NCBI RefSeq assembly: GCF_016807185.1
Contig: NZ_JAEVYN010000001.1
Span: 930,001-994,000, forward strand
From: Leptolyngbya sp. Cla-17
GTDB lineage: Bacteria; Cyanobacteriota; Cyanobacteriia; Leptolyngbyales; Leptolyngbyaceae
Direction: 5' to 3'
DNA: 64,000 bases
Positions 52,183 to 60,558 of this stretch are shown in pieces. The notes under the pieces are model-generated. The model saw only the letters and a list, made by a program, of their open reading frames with translations, was not told the DNA's origin and did no database searches. How positions within the stretch are numbered: the stretch's first letter is position 1; each line of letters begins with the position of its first letter. A program made the translations under genes and the position numbers.

Positions 52183-53966
52183 TCTTTTTTAAGTTTGTAG
52201 GTGGAGGCGACGTGTAGTTCCTTAAGTTGCTTATCATCCACGGTAGAGGGTGCGGTGGTCAGTAGGCAGCGGGCTTGCTGGGTTTTGGGGAAGCTAATGA
52301 CATCGCGGATGGAGTCTTCTCCTGCTAGCAGCATGACCAGGCGATCGACCCCATAGGCAATGCCGCCGTGGGGAGGTGCGCCATATTCAAAGGCTTCTAG
52401 CAAAAAGCCAAATTTTTCGTGGGCTTCTTCGGTGGAAAGTCCGATGGTTTCAAACACCTGCTGCTGCACGTCAGGTTGGTAGATCCGTAGACTGCCGCCG
52501 CCAACTTCAAAGCCATTGAAGACGATATCGTAGGCTTGGGCACGGGCGGTCTTGAGGTCGTGCAAATCTTCGGGGAAGGGCGCAGTGAAGGGATGGTGCA
52601 ATGCCTCCAGCCGCTTTTCATCGGCGTTCCACTCAAACATCGGAAAGTCAGTGATCCAGAGCAGGTTGATTTTCTCAGGATCAATCAGGTTTTGTTCACG
52701 GGCGATCGCTTGGCGCAGGCGATCAAGGGTTTTGTTCACCGTCGCCGTATCTCCGGCAGCGAATAGCAGCAAGTGTCCAGATTGTGCGCCCGTGCGGGTG
52801 AGGATTTCCTGTTTCTGCTCCTCGCTGAGGTTGTCCTTAATTGCGCCGATGGTGTCGATTTCGCCATCGCGGACACGGATATAGGCAAGCCCCCTAGCCC
52901 CAGCGGTTTCAGCTTCCTTAAACAGATCGCCGCCCGGTTTAATCCGCACATTAGAAATCGCATCATTGCCACCGGGAATCGGCAAAATTTTGACGATGCC
53001 GCCCTTCGATACTGCATCTGCAAAAACCTTGAAGCCGCAGCCCGTGACCACATCCGACACATCCACCAGCTCTAGCCCATAGCGGGTATCGGGCTTGTCG
53101 CAGCCATAGCGACCCATCGCCTCTGCATAGGTGAGGCGGGGGAAAGGCCGCGGCAAATCAATGCCTTTGACCACTTTGAATAAATGCGCCATCAACTTTT
53201 CATTCAGTTCCAGCAGGGCTTCTTGATCCAAAAAGCTTATTTCCATGTCTAGCTGAGTGAATTCGGGCTGGCGATCAGCGCGTAGATCCTCATCACGGAA
53301 ACAACGAGCGATCTGATAGTAGCGATCGCAGCCTGCCACCATCAACAACTGCTTAAACAACTGCGGTGATTGGGGCAGCGCATACCACTCATTCGGATTC
53401 ACCCGCGACGGCACCAAATAATCCCGCGCTCCTTCCGGCGTGGATTTGGTCAGAATCGGCGTTTCCACTTCCATAAAGCCCTGCTCATCTTCTAGATAGC
53501 GACGCAGGGTTTTGATTACCTCATGACGCAGCCGCAGATTTCGGCTCATGCGCTCTCGCCGAATGTCCAAATAGCGATACTTCAAGCGCAGTTCTTCCCG
53601 CACGGTTTCGCTTTCCGCACTGGAAATTTGAAATGGCAGCGGTTTGCGAACGGCATTGAGAATGTGAATATCATCGGCATAAATTTCAATCGCGCCGGTG
53701 CCCAGCTTGGGATTGAGCGAATCCTCTGGACGTTGGGTCACACGACCTGTAATTTGCACCACATCCTCATTTCGCAGATCGCCCGCCTGGTTATAAGACG
53801 CAGGAGTACGAACGGGATCGCTGACAATTTGCACAATGCCCTCGCGATCGCGCAGGTCAATAAAAATCACGCCCCCATGATCTCGGCGACGATCCACCCA
53901 GCCGCAGAGGGTCACTGTCTCTCCAATATGTTCGGCACGGATTTGACCGCAGTAATGGGTTCGCAT
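52173..53966 (-). CDS. aspS: Aspartyl-tRNA synthetase
   Basis: This class II synthetase charges tRNA-Asp. The N-terminal OB-fold anticodon-binding domain has GWVDRRRDHGGVIFIDLRDREG. Motif 2 is RCFRDEDLRADRQPEFTQLD and motif 3 is PPHGGIAYGVDRLVMLLAG; the GAD insertion domain lies between, as in bacterial enzymes. Length is 597 from the ATG at 53966; the open frame goes 18 codons further upstream to a non-ATG start, which I reject because MRTHYCGQI is the usual start. Whether it also charges tRNA-Asn is not decided by sequence here. Confidence 0.96.
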   Translation of the reverse strand: MRTHYCGQIRAEHIGETVTLCGWVDRRRDHGGVIFIDLRDREGIVQIVSDPVRTPASYNQAGDLRNEDVVQITGRVTQRPEDSLNPKLGTGAIEIYADDIHILNAVRKPLPFQISSAESETVREELRLKYRYLDIRRERMSRNLRLRHEVIKTLRRYLEDEQGFMEVETPILTKSTPEGARDYLVPSRVNPNEWYALPQSPQLFKQLLMVAGCDRYYQIARCFRDEDLRADRQPEFTQLDMEISFLDQEALLELNEKLMAHLFKVVKGIDLPRPFPRLTYAEAMGRYGCDKPDTRYGLELVDVSDVVTGCGFKVFADAVSKGGIVKILPIPGGNDAISNVRIKPGGDLFKEAETAGARGLAYIRVRDGEIDTIGAIKDNLSEEQKQEILTRTGAQSGHLLLFAAGDTATVNKTLDRLRQAIAREQNLIDPEKINLLWITDFPMFEWNADEKRLEALHHPFTAPFPEDLHDLKTARAQAYDIVFNGFEVGGGSLRIYQPDVQQQVFETIGLSTEEAHEKFGFLLEAFEYGAPPHGGIAYGVDRLVMLLAGEDSIRDVISFPKTQQARCLLTTAPSTVDDKQLKELHVASTYKLKKEPT

Positions 53967-54264
53967 GGCTGTTGAACGTGAGTGGGGATTATGGTTCAGT
54001 CTAACGCCCAAGCACGGCATTGCAGTCTACCGGGTTACCTGAGCGCTAAAGCAAATTTCATTATGCCTGATAGGGGCGCATGGCAATAGAATTTGAGAAT
54101 TTGGGCGTTGGCGCAGCCTCTCCTATGGAGAATCGCACAGCCTTTCTCCTGGGAAATCACATTACTTCAAACGCAAAAAGTTGGCAAAACAATAACGGCG
54201 GCTGAAAATAGAACGGTAAGATAATAGCGCTGCTTTTTCAAACTTTATTCTTAATCAAACCAGC

Positions 54265-54894
54265 ATGAGCGAACTGGATCAACAACTCCGTGAGCTGGTC
54301 ATCGAAGCCTGCAAGCACCCTCCAGGAAGCGCTCCCCGGCAGCGCAACCTAACGCGGGTGATTCGCCTAGTGTCGCCCAAACTCTGGCGGGAGAGCGTTC
54401 CCTACTATCAAGATGCTGTGCAGCAAACCTGGGTTTATTTTTGCAAGCACATCTGCGGCAGCTACAATCCTGAATTGGGCAGTGTGCCGACCTGGTTAAA
54501 TGCATTTCTCAAGTTTCGCCTATTGGACTTTAGAAATGCCACGCAAAACGACACAATAACGCGAGTTCCTTCCCAAACAGAGCGGGATGGTGAGTTGATT
54601 GATCGGATTGAAACTATTCCCGCACCACCTCCCACAGAGCCACTCTTAGAAATCGTGGAAAACTGGGCAAGAGCAGATGTGACTGGCGAACTGAAAAGCC
54701 TGCATATTAAAGGACATCCAGAGATTAATGCTCAGGTGTTGATTCTACGGCGGCTGCTCTCAGAAACTAAGTTGAAGGATCTAGCGGACGAGTTTGGAGT
54801 CACCATTTCAACCCTTAGCAGCTTTTATCAACGACAATGTCTGCCCCGCTTGCGTAACTTTGGTGAGTCCGAGGGATATATCGACAGTAAGTAA
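54265..54894 (+). CDS. Sigma-70-family (ECF-like) sigma factor
   Basis: The 209-residue protein has a region-2-like segment (DAVQQTWVYFCKHICGSYNPE, TWLNAFLKFRLLDF) and a region-4-like helix-turn-helix at the end (LSETKLKDLADEFGVTISTLSSFYQRQCLPRLRNF). It lacks the full sigma-70 regions 1 and 3, so ECF-like is the best name. It begins the cluster of sigma factor, DUF1822, CHAT-CHASE2 and DUF928, with short gaps of 23-66 bases, and probably controls a promoter for that system. The target is not visible. Confidence 0.8.
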   Translation: MSELDQQLRELVIEACKHPPGSAPRQRNLTRVIRLVSPKLWRESVPYYQDAVQQTWVYFCKHICGSYNPELGSVPTWLNAFLKFRLLDFRNATQNDTITRVPSQTERDGELIDRIETIPAPPPTEPLLEIVENWARADVTGELKSLHIKGHPEINAQVLILRRLLSETKLKDLADEFGVTISTLSSFYQRQCLPRLRNFGESEGYIDSK

Positions 54895-54917
54895 GGTTTC
54901 GCCTCGGAGAAAACAGT

Positions 54918-55829
54918 ATGACCCAATTAATCGATGACTTTGCCCTGCCCCTGCCTCTGACCCAAGCAACCGTTCAAACAGCGAGAGAGTTTGCTAGTCA
55001 GCAGCCAAATGCTGAAAAATCAGATCAGGTAAGGCTAAATACTCTAGCAGTGCTAGTGGTGCATGACTATCTTCAGCTAATGGAGATTCCCAGCAGTTTG
55101 ACTGCAAGCGATAGCTGGAATCGGGTGTTGCGCCTGTGTGCAGATGTGGCGGATTTGCAGGTATCGGGATTAGGACGGTTGGAATGTCGTCCAGTACTAC
55201 CCAATCAAACCTTCTGCCCGGTGCCGCCCGAAACCTGGACAGACCGCATTGGCTATGTGGTGGTAGAGGTGGATGAAACCGCAGAATCGGCTCACCTACT
55301 GGGATTTGTGCCTAGAGCTAGCACGGAAGAGTTGCCCATCAGTCAGTTGCGATCGCCCGAAGATTTGCTGGATCATCTAGCGGCCTTGCGTTATCCCCAG
55401 CCTAGCCCTCTTGCAAACCTCAGCCAGTGGCTTCAAGGCGCGATTGATGAAGGCTGGCAAACTCTAGAAGAACTTTTGAATCCGGCTCAACTCAGCCCCG
55501 CGATCGCCTTTCGTAATCGTTTGGCGACCCAAAGCCCAGCCAAGCAAATTGAGCTGGATGGCATCACCGTAGCTCTAGCAGTAGATGCGCGTTCTCAATC
55601 CGATGGCTCAACCGATATTGCTATTCAACTGCACCCGCCAATTGATTACTTTCTACCCATTGGCACCCGATTTGCCATCTTAAATGAAGCCAGTGAAGTG
55701 GAGCTAGAAACTACTGCCACAGGCACCGAGGATTTTCTAGAGTGGCAGATTGGCGGCACCCCCGGCGATCGCTTCACCGTCGAAGTCTCCCTCCATCAAA
55801 CCCATTTCACCCAAGACTTTGTAATTTAG
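54918..55829 (+). CDS. DUF1822 domain-containing protein
   Basis: The sequence fits DUF1822: QPNAEKSDQVRLNTLAVLVVHDYLQLMEIPSSL near the start, DLQVSGLGRLECRPV, and FVPRASTEELPISQLRSPEDLLDHL. The C-terminal ~100 residues (IELDGITVALAVDARSQSDGSTDIAIQLHPP) form a beta-sandwich-like region. DUF1822 genes are found beside sigma factors and CHAT proteins in cyanobacteria, and their function is unknown. It would be cytoplasmic: no signal peptide. It lies 23 bases after the sigma gene. Confidence 0.85.
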   Translation: MTQLIDDFALPLPLTQATVQTAREFASQQPNAEKSDQVRLNTLAVLVVHDYLQLMEIPSSLTASDSWNRVLRLCADVADLQVSGLGRLECRPVLPNQTFCPVPPETWTDRIGYVVVEVDETAESAHLLGFVPRASTEELPISQLRSPEDLLDHLAALRYPQPSPLANLSQWLQGAIDEGWQTLEELLNPAQLSPAIAFRNRLATQSPAKQIELDGITVALAVDARSQSDGSTDIAIQLHPPIDYFLPIGTRFAILNEASEVELETTATGTEDFLEWQIGGTPGDRFTVEVSLHQTHFTQDFVI

Positions 55830-55895
55830 TTGGTAATTGAATTCGACCACCCAGCCTCATCAACCTGACTCCGCGTCCCGCACTCCGCCTTCCAT

Positions 55896-58376
55896 ATGGC
55901 TAAGTTAGTCGTTCTAAAAATTATCGACGGCAGTTTTGAGCAAGGCTTTACCGTCATGCAGGAAATCGGGGAAGACAATCAACGCCCCTCCAGCATCACC
56001 GTAGGGAAACTGCCACCCTTGCCCGAAATGCCGTTGTACTATAGCCGTTGGAAGGAAAGCTACTGGCGGCTAGAGTCGCGCTACCGGATTACCGTCAAAA
56101 AAGGTCAAAGACCAAACGTATCGGTGTTGGACGATTGCGACAACGCCTCAAAAATGCTACGGGCACGGCTCAACACCTGGCTACTTGCAGAAGACTATCG
56201 CAGCATTCGAGAGCAATGGCTCAAGCTACTGTCGCCTGAAGACGAAATTCGTATTCTGATTCAGACCGAAGATAGCCAGATGCGCGCCCTGCCCTGGAAC
56301 TTGCTGGAATTTTTAGAAGACTATCCCAACGCTGAAGTTGCCCTCAGTGCGCTGAACCTGGAACCACTTCAACAGCGGAACTGTGCGCCAAAATCCTGCG
56401 TTAATATCCTCTCGATTGTTGGCAATAGCGACGGCATTGATACCAATGTTGATCAAGTACTGCTTGATCAACTGCCTCAAACCTATATTGAGCGATTGAT
56501 TGCCCCTGATCGCAAAATCTTGACCGATCAACTTTGGAACACTGCCTGGGATATTCTTTTCTTCGCCGGACACAGCACCAGTCAGGACGGTAAAGGACGG
56601 ATTTTTCTTAACAAAACCGATAGCTTAACCATGGGTGAGCTTAAATATGCTCTGCAAAAATCGGTAGCCAATGGTTTACAGCTGGCCGTCTTTAACTCCT
56701 GCGATGGCTTGGATATTGCGCGGGAACTGGCAGAACTCAACATTCCCCAAATTATCGTCATGCGGGAACCGGTACCCGATTTGGTTGCCCAAGAGTTTTT
56801 GGAATATTTCCTGAGTGACTATGCTCAGGGCAAATCCCTTTATCTGGCGGTACGTGCGGCACGAGAACGCTTGCAGGGCATGGAAGACCGCTTTCCCTGC
56901 GCGACTTGGTTGCCGCTGATTTGCCAAAACCCCACGGTCTTCCCGCCGATGTGGCAAGACTTTTTGCAGCCAGAACCCCCTCAAGCGCCAACGCGCGCAT
57001 CGATGCCTGCTCATCGCAGTTTGGCGATCGCCCTGCTCACGAGCTTCGCCGCCGCTGCCCTAGTTGGAGTGGTGCGATTTTTCGGACTGTTGCAGCCAAT
57101 CGAACTTGCCGCCTTCGATCACCTGATGCGGCTGCGCCCTCCAGAACCTCCAGACTCCCGTCTACTCGTGGTTGCGATCGACGATGAAGACTTGCGACAA
57201 CAGAGCCAACAAGAAGACCTGAAAGGTTCTATTTCAGACCAAAACCTGACGAAACTGCTGGATTTGTTAACCAAACATCAACCGCGGGCGATCGGGCTTG
57301 ATCTCTATTTCCACCGTTATGCCAATCAGGGTACTCCTCAACAGCTTGCCCTGACTGCCCAATTTCGTAATAACGAAAACCTAATTAGCATTTGCAAAGT
57401 GGGCTACGACAAAGCCAATCCTTACGGCATTGCCCCACCGCCTGACATTCCTCCCAAAAGTTTTCGGGTCGGATTTAGCGACTTTATGGTGGATGGAGAC
57501 GAAGTGGTTCGTCGCCATTTACTTGGTATGAACTCTCAGCTTCAGTCGGAATCTCGCTGTCAGGTTTTAACCGCTTTCAGCATAGAATTAGCGCTGCGGT
57601 ATCTATACACCGATTTAGAGTCGGCTGAAACCGGATTTTTTCCACCTGCCGGAAACGAAACCTTCAAAATCCGGCTAAAGCAACGGTCCAAAGACTGGAT
57701 CGCGGTTCCCCATGGATATACGGCCTTATCTAAACCCATGGATGAAGTTATTTTTCCATCTTTACCATTGCGGTTAGGTGGTTATCAAGGACAAGGGTTA
57801 GATGGCAAAGGCAGCCAGATTTTGCTCAACTACCGCGCCGGAAATGATTTGCGGAGTATTGCCACTCAAAAATCGCTGAGTTGGTTTCTTTCTCAAGACA
57901 ACCCTCCTTCAACCCAAGAGCTTAATCAACTGATCCGAGGAAAAGTGGTGCTAATCGGCGTAACTGCACGCGAAAAGGATGATTATCATAAAACACCCTA
58001 TGGCAATACCCTGGACGATCGCGTCCCTGGAGTCTTCATCCATGCCCATATGCTGAGTCAACTGCTTAGCGCTGTGCTGGATGGGCGACCGCTGCTGTGG
58101 GCATGGTCTCCTTGGGGCGATTGGGCTTGGATTGCTAGCTGGTCTTCTATTGGAGGGCTGCTGGCATGGGGTGCTCTCCGCAGTTCGTCTTCAAAAGCGC
58201 CATTGTGGCCTGTCGTAGTGCTGGGAGTCTCTCTAGGGGTACTCTACGCTGTCTGCGCTGGCTGTTTAATGGTTCTGGCTGTCTGGATGCCTTTAGTTCC
58301 GTCCGGGTTAGGGCTTTTAATTGCAGGTAGTGGTGTAACTGTACTAAGCCGTATTTCAGATCGATCTTTGCAATAG
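55896..58376 (+). CDS. CHAT protease-like and CHASE2 sensor fusion protein
   Basis: An N-terminal region (1-115) of unknown fold precedes a CHAT (caspase-like) domain at about 116-350 with the dyad H226 (FFAGHS) and C269 (FNSCDG). A membrane helix (375-396), an extracytoplasmic CHASE2 domain (about 400-720) and three C-terminal helices (745-818) follow. CHAT domains are cysteine peptidases of the separase/caspase clan; CHASE2 senses an outside signal. The protein would therefore link signal reception to cytoplasmic proteolysis. The CHASE2 part resembles that of the cyclase at 41514. Confidence 0.88.
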   Translation: MAKLVVLKIIDGSFEQGFTVMQEIGEDNQRPSSITVGKLPPLPEMPLYYSRWKESYWRLESRYRITVKKGQRPNVSVLDDCDNASKMLRARLNTWLLAEDYRSIREQWLKLLSPEDEIRILIQTEDSQMRALPWNLLEFLEDYPNAEVALSALNLEPLQQRNCAPKSCVNILSIVGNSDGIDTNVDQVLLDQLPQTYIERLIAPDRKILTDQLWNTAWDILFFAGHSTSQDGKGRIFLNKTDSLTMGELKYALQKSVANGLQLAVFNSCDGLDIARELAELNIPQIIVMREPVPDLVAQEFLEYFLSDYAQGKSLYLAVRAARERLQGMEDRFPCATWLPLICQNPTVFPPMWQDFLQPEPPQAPTRASMPAHRSLAIALLTSFAAAALVGVVRFFGLLQPIELAAFDHLMRLRPPEPPDSRLLVVAIDDEDLRQQSQQEDLKGSISDQNLTKLLDLLTKHQPRAIGLDLYFHRYANQGTPQQLALTAQFRNNENLISICKVGYDKANPYGIAPPPDIPPKSFRVGFSDFMVDGDEVVRRHLLGMNSQLQSESRCQVLTAFSIELALRYLYTDLESAETGFFPPAGNETFKIRLKQRSKDWIAVPHGYTALSKPMDEVIFPSLPLRLGGYQGQGLDGKGSQILLNYRAGNDLRSIATQKSLSWFLSQDNPPSTQELNQLIRGKVVLIGVTAREKDDYHKTPYGNTLDDRVPGVFIHAHMLSQLLSAVLDGRPLLWAWSPWGDWAWIASWSSIGGLLAWGALRSSSSKAPLWPVVVLGVSLGVLYAVCAGCLMVLAVWMPLVPSGLGLLIAGSGVTVLSRISDRSLQ

Positions 58377-58401
58377 ATTACTCATACTTAGGAGCAGCGT
58401 C

Positions 58402-59265
58402 ATGAGGGGCATTCACCGATGGAACTTGAAAGTGGCGATCGCGCTGATCAGCAGTATGGCAATTCAACTAGACAACGGCAACGCCACTGTGCCAATCCAG
58501 CCAATCCAGCTAGCGTCGGTAAAAATCGCTCAAAAACCGACCGGTAACGTTCGCTTAGTCAGACGAGTTCTTAAAGGACCTGCACCCGGTGGACGTTATC
58601 GGGGTGGCGGCTCCCGCAACATTGTAGATCCAAAGAAACCCCTTGTTTGTCCCAACGTTCAACCTGCGCTAACGGCATTAGTTCCCTTTGAAGAGCAAGA
58701 GCGCTCAGGTAGTCTTCCCCCTCAAGTCAATGTGTGGAGCTTTACGACCGCGGCACATCCAACCTTGTGGTTCTACATGCCTTACACCAAAACCCAAGCT
58801 ATCCCAACTACATTGAGCTTGGTAGATGACGATTCATTAGCGATCGTCCTGCCCTCAACGCCAATCCAATTGCCCAATAAACCAGGCATCATGGCAGTCC
58901 GCATTCCTACCTCCGCTGAATTAAAAGTTGGCAAACGCTATCGTTGGGCGCTGACTTTAAACTGTGCATCTGATGCCACTATGAGCGACAAAATTCAGCC
59001 TGAGGGCGTGATTGTGCGAGAAACGCCTAGTGCTGCGGCTATGGCAGAATTAGCAATTGCCAAGGGAGTTCAAAGAGCTGGGATATACGCAAAGAATGGG
59101 TTTTGGCATGATGCCTTGACCATCTTGGCAGAACTGCGTCAACAGGACTTCGCAGACACTACCTTAAAAAGTGATTGGCAAAGTTTATTAGACAGCATGA
59201 TGCTGTCAGGTTCATCTAAGGAGTTCAGGCCAGAAGAGCTGGCAGATCAGCCTTTTGCTAAGTAA
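58402..59265 (+). CDS. DUF928 domain-containing exported protein
   Basis: A signal-like N-terminus (NLKVAIALISSMAIQLDNGN) is followed by APGGRYRGGGSR and the DUF928 core: CPNVQPALTALVP, TTAAHPTLWFYMPY, KRYRWALTLNC and a helical end (GIYAKNGFWHDALTILAELRQ). DUF928 proteins are secreted or periplasmic and often encoded beside CHAT and CHASE2 proteins; no activity is established. AGGAGC precedes the ATG. It is the last gene of the sigma-led cluster before the convergent perR gene. Confidence 0.88.
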   Translation: MRGIHRWNLKVAIALISSMAIQLDNGNATVPIQPIQLASVKIAQKPTGNVRLVRRVLKGPAPGGRYRGGGSRNIVDPKKPLVCPNVQPALTALVPFEEQERSGSLPPQVNVWSFTTAAHPTLWFYMPYTKTQAIPTTLSLVDDDSLAIVLPSTPIQLPNKPGIMAVRIPTSAELKVGKRYRWALTLNCASDATMSDKIQPEGVIVRETPSAAAMAELAIAKGVQRAGIYAKNGFWHDALTILAELRQQDFADTTLKSDWQSLLDSMMLSGSSKEFRPEELADQPFAK

Positions 59266-59284
59266 GAGAAGCGCAATTTGGGCT

Positions 59285-59704
59285 TCAAGAGCTACAGCGA
59301 TCGCACACTCCATGAATCGTCACTTCATACCCATCCGGCTGAAGCCCTGGGCGCAACTGTTGAAAATCTAAAGGGCTAAATAAATTCCATGGAATATCCT
59401 CTATCGCACCACAGCTTCGGCAGCGAAAATGGTGATGCTCTTCAACATGGGCATCATAGCGGGTGATTCCTGCTTCTAATAGCACCTCCCGCACTAGACC
59501 CGCCGCTTGTAAAGCTTGCAGAGAGCTATAAATCGTTGCCTGAGAAGACACCGGGAAATCTTGATTCAAATCCTGCAACAGTTGGTCAGCAGTGGGATGA
59601 TCGGTTCGCTTCAGCAAACTAGCAAACACCGCAAATCTCTGCGGCGTAACTCTCAGTCCCTTAGATTTGAGTAGTTGAGTAATATCGCTTGTTTGTTGAT
59701 GCAT
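59285..59704 (-). CDS. perR: Fur/PerR-family metal-dependent repressor
   Basis: The winged-helix domain (LKSKGLRVTPQRFAVFASLL, TIYSSLQALQAAGLV) is typical of Fur. The metal-binding end has HVEEHHHFRCRSCG and HGVCDRCSS, with two CXXC pairs for structural zinc. PerR members sense peroxide by iron-catalysed histidine oxidation. The identification as PerR rather than Fur rests on length (139), the two zinc sites and the divergent peroxiredoxin gene. ATG 59704 is preferred over a GTG at 59716. It probably represses itself and the peroxiredoxin through the palindromes between them. Confidence 0.85.
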   Translation of the reverse strand: MHQQTSDITQLLKSKGLRVTPQRFAVFASLLKRTDHPTADQLLQDLNQDFPVSSQATIYSSLQALQAAGLVREVLLEAGITRYDAHVEEHHHFRCRSCGAIEDIPWNLFSPLDFQQLRPGLQPDGYEVTIHGVCDRCSS

Positions 59705-59770
59705 ATCCACATCCACAGCCTAAAAATGTCTTCTTAATTGTAACCATTCTCTCAAAAGAACTTATCTGAT

Positions 59771-59829
59771 GTAATAAATAAACTTTCATTTAGGTATTTA
59801 TTACAATTTACTTATTCTTAAATAAGAAT
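59771..59829. promoter_or_regulatory. Two inverted repeats in the perR-peroxiredoxin divergent promoter
   Basis: GTAATAAATA at 59771-59780 pairs exactly with TATTTATTAC at 59795-59804. ATTCTTA at 59814-59820 pairs with TAAGAAT at 59823-59829 with two bases between, close to a Fur-type 7-1-7 box. AT-rich inverted repeats in this position fit PerR operators; binding is inferred. Confidence 0.6.
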
Positions 59830-59912
59830 TATTCTGATTTAAGAAAAGCGAACTTAGAACTAGCTGTTCAGCTTGATCCACTAGCCAGAAAATTCAAAAC
59901 AAAGAGGTACTC

Positions 59913-60458
59913 ATGGTAGCGATCGGACAAAAAGTTCCCAATGTTGTATTCAAAACCCGTGTTCGTGATGAGTCGGTCGAGGGTCCAAATCCGTTCCGCT
60001 GGCAAGACACCACAACTCAGGATCTATTTAGTAATAAGCGAGTAATTTTGTTTTCCTTGCCTGGTGCCTTTACACCCACGTGTTCTACTAGTCACTTGCC
60101 TCGGTATGAGGAGCTTTATGACGAATTTCAGGCACTTGGCATTGATAGCATTATTTGTATTTCTGTGAATGATGCATTTGTCATGTTCCAATGGGGCAAA
60201 AATATTGGCGCTGAGCGTGTGTTCTTGCTGCCCGATGGCAATAGCGAGTTCACCCGCAAAATGGGGATGCTGGTTGATAAATCAAACCTAGGCTTTGGGA
60301 TGCGTTCTTGGCGTTACTCCATGGTTGTGGATAACGGCGTGATTGAAAAGATGTTCATCGAGGATGATTTTGGCGATAATTGCCTCTTTGATCCATTTGA
60401 AGTGTCTGATGCAGACACCATGCTGAACTATTTGAAGACTGCCAAAGTCGCTGCATAA
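59913..60458 (+). CDS. Type 5/II peroxiredoxin
   Basis: The peroxidatic cysteine C57 sits in the conserved PGAFTPTCS motif, with a strong thioredoxin fold and an RYEELYDEFQALGIDSIICISVND stretch of the Prx5 type. It reduces hydrogen peroxide and organic peroxides using thioredoxin or glutathione. C82 is another candidate for disulfide formation. The GAGG site before the ATG is good. Glutathione reductase follows 100 bases downstream, and perR is divergent, so this is a peroxide-response block. Confidence 0.92.
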   Translation: MVAIGQKVPNVVFKTRVRDESVEGPNPFRWQDTTTQDLFSNKRVILFSLPGAFTPTCSTSHLPRYEELYDEFQALGIDSIICISVNDAFVMFQWGKNIGAERVFLLPDGNSEFTRKMGMLVDKSNLGFGMRSWRYSMVVDNGVIEKMFIEDDFGDNCLFDPFEVSDADTMLNYLKTAKVAA

Positions 60459-60506
60459 GCAGTAGTGGTAGCGTTACCCTGTAATCAAGGATATTTTGCA
60501 ATTTTG

Positions 60507-60532
60507 TAGGGGCGTTTCACGAAACGCTCCTA
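60507..60532. repeat. Dispersed palindrome between peroxiredoxin and glutathione reductase genes
   Basis: TAGGGGCGTTTC and GAAACGCTCCTA form 12-base arms, 11 matching, around AC. Palindromes of this GGGGCGTTTC type are scattered in many filamentous cyanobacterial genomes. It may also act as a hairpin between the two genes. Confidence 0.75.
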
Positions 60533-60558
60533 TATAAAGTCATTTTAGAGAAACAACT

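Noticed and set aside
54119..54131. TCTCC/GGAGA hairpin upstream of the sigma gene
   Set aside because: The stem is only five bases; it looks like a fragment of a common cyanobacterial short repeat and I would not call it an operator.
60507..60532. Intrinsic terminator after the peroxiredoxin gene
   Set aside because: The hairpin is strong but no T-run follows; a dispersed palindrome explains it better.
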